In this document: positions 15,847 to 19,997 of the stretch, in pieces
How positions within the stretch are numbered: the stretch's first letter is position 1
How the letters are laid out: each line of letters opens with the position of its first letter
Assembly: GCA_031273305.1 (NCBI GenBank)
Contig: JAISSC010000036.1
Location: forward strand, 1 to 19,997
Reading direction: 5' to 3'
Length of the DNA stretch: 19,997 nucleotides
Origin: Flavobacteriaceae bacterium
GTDB taxonomy: Bacteria > Bacteroidota > Bacteroidia > Flavobacteriales > Weeksellaceae
Position numbers and translations under genes: made by a program
The notes under the pieces: model-generated
Seen by the model: the letters and a program-made list of their open reading frames with translations, nothing else
What the model was told of the DNA's origin: nothing
Databases searched by the model: none

Positions 15847-17082
15847 ATGAATAAAATATTTCGAGGAGTAGATGGATTAATGCTGTTTTTATATTTGGCT
15901 ATTGCTCTCTTTGGAGTAGCAAATATACACAGCGTAGAGAGTGCGAGCGGAACAAAGCAGCTCGTGTGGCTTGTTATTTCTTTGCTGTTAGGAGTTTCCA
16001 CCTTTTTAGTAAGACCTAAATTCTTCGAAAACTTTGCAGGATTGTTCTACATCCTGGGGCTTGTCTTATTAACAGGAGTATTAATCTTCGGAAGTGTGGT
16101 GAATGGAGCCAAAGCATGGTATAATTTCGGACCTGTCAGCCTGCAACCGGTAGAATTAGCTAAAATATCCACTGCACTTATGCTGGCTAATTATATGGAT
16201 TCTCCCGGTTTCAATATAAGAAAAATGCCGTCTTTAATTGTCGCTATTATTATCGTCAGCGTTCCTATCGTACTTATCCTCTTACAGCCCGATGTCGGTT
16301 CCATTCTGGTCTTTATCGCTTATTTTATAGCCTTATACAGGGAAGGTATGACCGGTTGGATATTTGTCATAGGATTTTATTTTGTAACCTTATTCTTAAT
16401 CTCCATAGAAGTTCCTACGTGGATAATAACATTATTTTTAGCTCTTTTCATACTGATATTTCTGCTTCTGGTAAGGAAAAAAATAAAATGGAGTCAGCCG
16501 GTCAACATATTGTTTATCATTATTTTTTTAGGAGTTTCGGGCATGGTAAGCGTTTCTTCCTCCTATGTCTTTGAAAAATTACCTAAACATCAAAAAGAAC
16601 GAATTAGGGTTCTGTATGAAGGCGAAAAGAAATACAGGGACACGGCAGGATATAACCTTCTCTATTCAAAAACGGCAATAGGGTCGGGAGGATTTTGGGG
16701 GAAAGGATACAAACAAGGAAGCGTAACGGCAGGAGGTTTCGTCCCCGAACAACGAACCGACTATATATTTTGTACGGTAGGAGAAGAATGGGGATTTGTA
16801 GGCAGTAGCCTGCTAATTATATTTTATGCCTGTTTAATAGCAAGGATATATTATTTGGCAGAAACTCAAAAAAATGCCTTCTCAAGAGTAATGGGATATT
16901 CTCTGGCTTCTGTCTTGCTAATGCACTTTCTGATAAATATCGGAATGGTTATCGGACTTTTCCCGACAGTGGGCATACCTTTGCCTTTCTTTAGCTACGG
17001 AGGTAGCTCATTACTAGGCTTTTCACTGTTTATATTTATCTTTCTCCGTTTGAATTACTCAGATAGAAATAGTTTGATATAA
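15847..17082 (+). CDS. mrdB: RodA peptidoglycan glycosyltransferase (SEDS family)
   Basis: Polytopic membrane enzyme that polymerises lipid II into glycan strands, paired with PBP2. It has 411 residues and about ten hydrophobic segments. Family motifs: NGAKAWYNFGPVSLQPVELAK (from about 84), LLQPDVGS, the periplasmic loop FVPEQRTDYIF with the conserved Asp305, GEEWGFVGS, and the closing PLPFFSYGGSSLL. It starts six bases after the PBP2 stop and is the last gene of the operon. No terminator hairpin is visible in the 28 bases before the convergent cupin gene. Confidence 0.96.
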   Translation: MNKIFRGVDGLMLFLYLAIALFGVANIHSVESASGTKQLVWLVISLLLGVSTFLVRPKFFENFAGLFYILGLVLLTGVLIFGSVVNGAKAWYNFGPVSLQPVELAKISTALMLANYMDSPGFNIRKMPSLIVAIIIVSVPIVLILLQPDVGSILVFIAYFIALYREGMTGWIFVIGFYFVTLFLISIEVPTWIITLFLALFILIFLLLVRKKIKWSQPVNILFIIIFLGVSGMVSVSSSYVFEKLPKHQKERIRVLYEGEKKYRDTAGYNLLYSKTAIGSGGFWGKGYKQGSVTAGGFVPEQRTDYIFCTVGEEWGFVGSSLLIIFYACLIARIYYLAETQKNAFSRVMGYSLASVLLMHFLINIGMVIGLFPTVGIPLPFFSYGGSSLLGFSLFIFIFLRLNYSDRNSLI

Positions 17083-17110
17083 ACCCTCCACCTAGTATCT
17101 CTTCCGAACG

Positions 17111-17593
17111 TCATAAGTTGTTATACTCCTCATCTGTTACCGGCTCGTACCACACTACTGCACCTGCGCTTGCTTTTGTGCCGATAGCAATATGTTCCAT
17201 TCTGCTGTGAGGCGTTGCGCCATGCCAATGTACAACATTCGGTAAAATTTCGATGACATCGCCTGTTTTAATCACCTGCACCTGCTTGCCTTTTTCCTGA
17301 TAATATCCCTCGCCGGAAGTAACAATGAGGATTTGTCCGCCCGGATGCGAATGCCAACTGTTGCGGCAACCCGCCTCAAAAGCGACATTGCCGATGGTAC
17401 AGTCGAATGTTTCGGCATTGGTCATCAACATCCGGAGGTATGCAGTCCCTTTGAAATTGTTATTTGAAATCTTTTCCCCTTCCGGGAAAATAGCCTTTAC
17501 ATGTTCCATATCCTTTGTTTTTGCATGATTACACGAACTTAACACTATTGCTGTCACAGCCGATAATACAATACCTGTTGTTTTCATTTTCAT
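17111..17593 (-). CDS. Cupin-domain lipoprotein resembling bacterial cupin hydroxynitrile lyases
   Basis: The 160 residues begin with a lipoprotein signal (lipobox LSSC, Cys21), so the mature protein of about 140 residues should be membrane-anchored in the envelope. The single cupin domain has WHSHPGGQILIVTSGEGYY and NVVHWHGATPHSRMEHIAI. The predicted metal ligands are His81, His83, Gln87 and His122. The Gln in place of the common Glu is the pattern known in the manganese cupin GtHNL of Granulicella, whose C-terminal VTDEQY is matched here by VTDEEY. Whether it acts on cyanohydrins, peroxides or another substrate cannot be told; many relatives are annotated only as cupin. It is last in the minus-strand cluster, 12 bases after the reductase. 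Confidence 0.88.
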   Translation of the reverse strand: MKMKTTGIVLSAVTAIVLSSCNHAKTKDMEHVKAIFPEGEKISNNNFKGTAYLRMLMTNAETFDCTIGNVAFEAGCRNSWHSHPGGQILIVTSGEGYYQEKGKQVQVIKTGDVIEILPNVVHWHGATPHSRMEHIAIGTKASAGAVVWYEPVTDEEYNNL

Positions 17594-17605
17594 TTAAAGC
17601 ATTGA

Positions 17606-18556
17606 TTAATCCTCCAAAACCGTACCGGAAACCATTTTTTTGAGCTGGTCAAAAGGCACGTTGAAGAAACGCTTTTCCTTATTCAATGAACGCATTGTCC
17701 TCATTTCATCATCGCTTAGGGCAAAGTCGAAGATACTAATGTTCTCCTTAATGTAATCGGGATTGGTTGCTCCGGGAATTACCGAGAATCCTTCTTGAAT
17801 ATGCCAACGAATAATAATTTGAGCAGGAGTTTTGCGATGTGTAGCAGCAATTGCCTTGATTGCAGAATCCTGAAACAGTACGCCGTTGCTCATTGCACCA
17901 CCCAGCGGAAACCAACATTCTATCACAATGCCGTAAGGTTTAACTTTCTCCCGCATGTCTTTGCGCTGTGCATAGGGATGACATTCAATTTGCAGTGCCA
18001 CAGGTTTGATTTTCATACCATCAACAATGGCATGGAACCCTTCGTCCGTGTAGTCGAAGTTGCTAATACCTAACGCCCGCACCTTCCCTGCTTCAACAGC
18101 TTTTTCCATCTCTTTCCATGCACCGACATAATCGCCTATGGGCTGATGTATATAAAGCAGATCGATATAGTCTGTCTGAAGACGTTCCAGCATTTTATCA
18201 ATTGATTCGAGGGTATTGTCGGTGGCATAATCAGATGGCCACAGTTTGCTTGTTATCCAAAATTCCTCACGTGGAATACCGCTTTCTTTCATGGCTTCGC
18301 CAATTGCTTTCTCCGTATTATAAACATGGGCGGCGTCCACGTGACGATACCCGTTTTTAAACGCCACAAGGCAGGCTTCTTTGGCAATTTCGTGCGACGG
18401 GATATTAAATGTACCCAAACCGAATTGTGGCATTTCCAGTCCATTGTTCAGTTTCAGGGTTGGCACATTAATCTTCGATTCCTGTGCTTTTACAAGACCG
18501 GTACTTCCAAATAACGTAAGTGCTATTGATAGAAAACAATTTTTTACTTTTTTCAT
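17606..18556 (-). CDS. Aldo/keto reductase with an N-terminal signal peptide
   Basis: NAD(P)H-dependent carbonyl reductase of the 2,5-diketogluconate-reductase-like group (316 residues). The tetrad is intact: Asp74, Tyr79 (VDAAHVYNTE), Lys104 (TSKLW) and His137 (YIHQP); GISNF (163-167) and LQIECHPY (188-195) follow. The usual cofactor-phosphate motif IPKS is replaced by IPGAT (260-264), so NADPH preference is uncertain. The first ~26 residues (MKKVKNCFLSIALTLFGSTG, cleavage near VKA-QES) look like a Sec signal. An exported enzyme of this class would lack an obvious cofactor pool; the prediction could also mean a membrane-tethered cytosolic protein. It sits between the esterase (43 bases) and the cupin gene (12 bases). 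Confidence 0.88.
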   Translation of the reverse strand: MKKVKNCFLSIALTLFGSTGLVKAQESKINVPTLKLNNGLEMPQFGLGTFNIPSHEIAKEACLVAFKNGYRHVDAAHVYNTEKAIGEAMKESGIPREEFWITSKLWPSDYATDNTLESIDKMLERLQTDYIDLLYIHQPIGDYVGAWKEMEKAVEAGKVRALGISNFDYTDEGFHAIVDGMKIKPVALQIECHPYAQRKDMREKVKPYGIVIECWFPLGGAMSNGVLFQDSAIKAIAATHRKTPAQIIIRWHIQEGFSVIPGATNPDYIKENISIFDFALSDDEMRTMRSLNKEKRFFNVPFDQLKKMVSGTVLED

Positions 18557-18599
18557 TTTAAATCCATTTTAAATTTATATTCATGTTATTTTTATAGAA

Positions 18600-19559
18600 T
18601 TATTCGAAATTATCGCTTGCAAGTTTCAGTGCCTTGGGCAAACATTCCCGCCAGAAAGCCCAGTCGTGTCTTCCCGCACGAGTAGTATAAGTATATACAA
18701 GAGATGTTTGCACCAATATACTGTTCAAGGCATTATTCATCGGAAGAGCGGCAAAGTCCTCTGTTCCACATTCCATTACAAAAGCAGGAAATTCAAGCAA
18801 TTCAGCCGCTGTTCTTTCCGTAACAAGCGTACCGATTTGCGGATAAGTTCCGGTAAATGCGGCACTCATGGCAAAACAACTGCTAAACATTTCAGGACGT
18901 TTGAATGCATGGTATGTACAACCATAACCGCCCATCGACAAACCGGAGATAGACCGTCCTCCCTTATTTGCTTTTATCCGGTAAGTGGATTCGATTGCCG
19001 GAATAAAGTCATTTATCAAATAGTCTTCATAATTCATTCCCTGATAATATCCGTTGACGTAAAATGACGCATACGCTTGGGGACTTACAATTATCATTTC
19101 TTCACACGTTCCATTAGCGATTGCGGCGTCAGCAATTGCTTTCAGATTACCGTCAGTTGCCCAGGAGGTGTAGTTCTGTCCAAGTCCGTGAAGCAGATAC
19201 AGTACAGGATATTTCCGATTAGTATCAACATTATAACTTGGCGGTAAATAAATTGTATAAGGCTGTGTGCCTCCCAATATCTGGCTTGTTATGGTTTGTG
19301 ACATATCTATCGTCCCTTCGGTCGGAAGGTAGCTGTTTGTTACGGTAATGCTGTCCATCTCAGCTAACAGATACTCCGATTGGGTATTCTCAAAATAAAT
19401 ACGCATAACTGTTCCATTGGCAGTAAAGCGAATGCTGTCTATTGAAGATGTCGGAAAACTCTCCAACATAAAATTGCTTTTGTGGATATTCAGCGATTTC
19501 TGTGCGAAACTGCCTGTATAAGCCAAACAACAAATGAGTATAAATAAACTGTTTTTCAT
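18600..19559 (-). CDS. Secreted esterase of the esterase D/feruloyl esterase family
   Basis: Alpha/beta-hydrolase, 319 residues. Sec signal peptide 1-19 (cleavage near SFA-QKS). Residues about 20-75 form a short region (SSIDSIRF and EMDSITV) of the kind seen at the N-terminus of many Bacteroidota cell-surface proteins. The catalytic domain (about 88-319) has YPVLYLLHGLGQNYTSW, the nucleophile Ser208 in GLSMGGYG, Asp268 in CGTEDF and His298 in GRHDWAFW. The family includes carbohydrate acetyl esterases, feruloyl esterases and S-formylglutathione hydrolase; secretion argues for a polysaccharide or small-ester substrate. It starts nine bases after the upstream SDR gene ends, so the two are probably one operon. 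Confidence 0.9.
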   Translation of the reverse strand: MKNSLFILICCLAYTGSFAQKSLNIHKSNFMLESFPTSSIDSIRFTANGTVMRIYFENTQSEYLLAEMDSITVTNSYLPTEGTIDMSQTITSQILGGTQPYTIYLPPSYNVDTNRKYPVLYLLHGLGQNYTSWATDGNLKAIADAAIANGTCEEMIIVSPQAYASFYVNGYYQGMNYEDYLINDFIPAIESTYRIKANKGGRSISGLSMGGYGCTYHAFKRPEMFSSCFAMSAAFTGTYPQIGTLVTERTAAELLEFPAFVMECGTEDFAALPMNNALNSILVQTSLVYTYTTRAGRHDWAFWRECLPKALKLASDNFE

Positions 19560-19568
19560 ACTGCTACT

Positions 19569-19997
19569 TTAATAATCCGTACTCAAACTGATTTCTTTCC
19601 ATTCTTCCAATTCTTTGATTTGAACTTCCAATTCTTCACGAATGATATTGACGGCATCCGTACCCAATAACAAGCGGAATGGGACTTTGTTGCTTTCTGC
19701 AATTTTGATTATTACCTGTGCCGCTTTTTGCGGATTGCCGGGTTGAGTGCCGTGTGTATGGTCGTTCTCTTTTCGTCTTTTTCCTGCTGTTTCTTTGTAA
19801 TCTGAAATTTCTATGGGTGTACCTGTTAATGAACGTCCTGCAAAATCGGTACGGAATGCGCCGGGTTCAACCACGACAACTTTAATACCCAATGGTGCGA
19901 CTTCTTTGCTTAGTGCGTCCGACATACCTTCTACCGCATATTTTGTCGCCGAATAATAGCCTGAACCCGGATTGGAAAAACGCCCTGCTATGGAACT
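19569..19997 (-). CDS. Short-chain dehydrogenase/reductase, C-terminal part (5' end beyond window)
   Basis: The frame stays open to the window edge, upstream of the first in-window ATG at 19925. The added 24 codons encode SSIAGRFSNPGSGYYSATK, which contains the SDR catalytic Ser and the YxxxK pair (YSATK). The 142 visible residues therefore are the second half of a classical SDR; the Rossmann cofactor motif lies outside. VVVEPGAFRTDFAGRSL is typical of SDRs often annotated as ketoreductase-like oxidoreductases. ATG 19925 should not be taken as the start. First visible gene of the cluster that continues into the esterase, reductase and cupin genes. Confidence 0.9.
   Translation of the reverse strand, partial: SSIAGRFSNPGSGYYSATKYAVEGMSDALSKEVAPLGIKVVVVEPGAFRTDFAGRSLTGTPIEISDYKETAGKRRKENDHTHGTQPGNPQKAAQVIIKIAESNKVPFRLLLGTDAVNIIREELEVQIKELEEWKEISLSTDY

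Noticed and set aside
19569..19925. A complete small protein starting at ATG 19925
   Set aside because: The frame is open to the window edge and the upstream codons encode the SDR active site, so the gene is a longer SDR cut by the window.

Overview
The window looks like a chromosome segment of an AT-rich Bacteroidota bacterium, most likely a flavobacterium of the Weeksellaceae type. This is an inference from three things: the mreB-mreC-mreD-PBP2-rodA order, the OmpA porins with TSP3-like repeats, and several promoter candidates that match the Bacteroidota -7 box TAnnTTTG where no Shine-Dalgarno sequence is evident. Genus cannot be fixed by reading alone. No rRNA, tRNA, CRISPR array, transposase, integrase or phage gene was seen.

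Region 1 (1-3932) holds ATP-dependent PEP carboxykinase (pckA, +) and a short-chain dehydrogenase (-). They sit among an unusually dense set of non-coding repeats. A roughly 210-250 bp hairpin-rich repeat occurs at 1-213 and, inverted, at 3452-3704, so the two genes lie between inverted copies. Smaller pieces of the same repeats (a GAGACG palindrome, a GCAATCTC-type block and a shared end motif) lie at 2161-2426 and 3753-3894, and another trace lies between the next two genes (6261-6521).

Region 2 (3945-9498) holds a UvrD/PcrA-type helicase (+) with an apparently near-leaderless promoter, then three genes on the minus strand: an aldo/keto reductase, an OmpA-family outer-membrane protein and a short FolK. 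A clear intrinsic terminator separates the OmpA gene from the reductase.

Region 3 (9528-17082, +) is the cell-envelope and shape block: protease IV (sppA), then the tightly packed mreB-mreC-mreD-mrdA(PBP2)-mrdB(RodA) operon. These genes build the elongasome: the MreB filament, the MreC/MreD scaffold, the PBP2 transpeptidase and the RodA glycan polymerase. mreC/mreD and mreD/mrdA overlap by 1 and 4 bases. A -7 box followed by a 5' stem-loop precedes mreB.

Region 4 (17111-19997, -) is a probable operon transcribed SDR (cut by the window edge), then a secreted esterase, then an aldo/keto reductase with a signal peptide, then a cupin lipoprotein. By eye its GC is higher (lines I counted gave about 33-48%, against 27-35% in region 3), and its contents look like an accessory cluster for small ester or carbonyl compounds, possibly acquired by transfer. 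The cupin carries the His-x-His-x3-Gln ... His metal site of the bacterial cupin hydroxynitrile lyases. I see no convincing new defence or mobile system. The best candidates for novelty are the repeat family around pckA and the exported reductase/cupin cluster.
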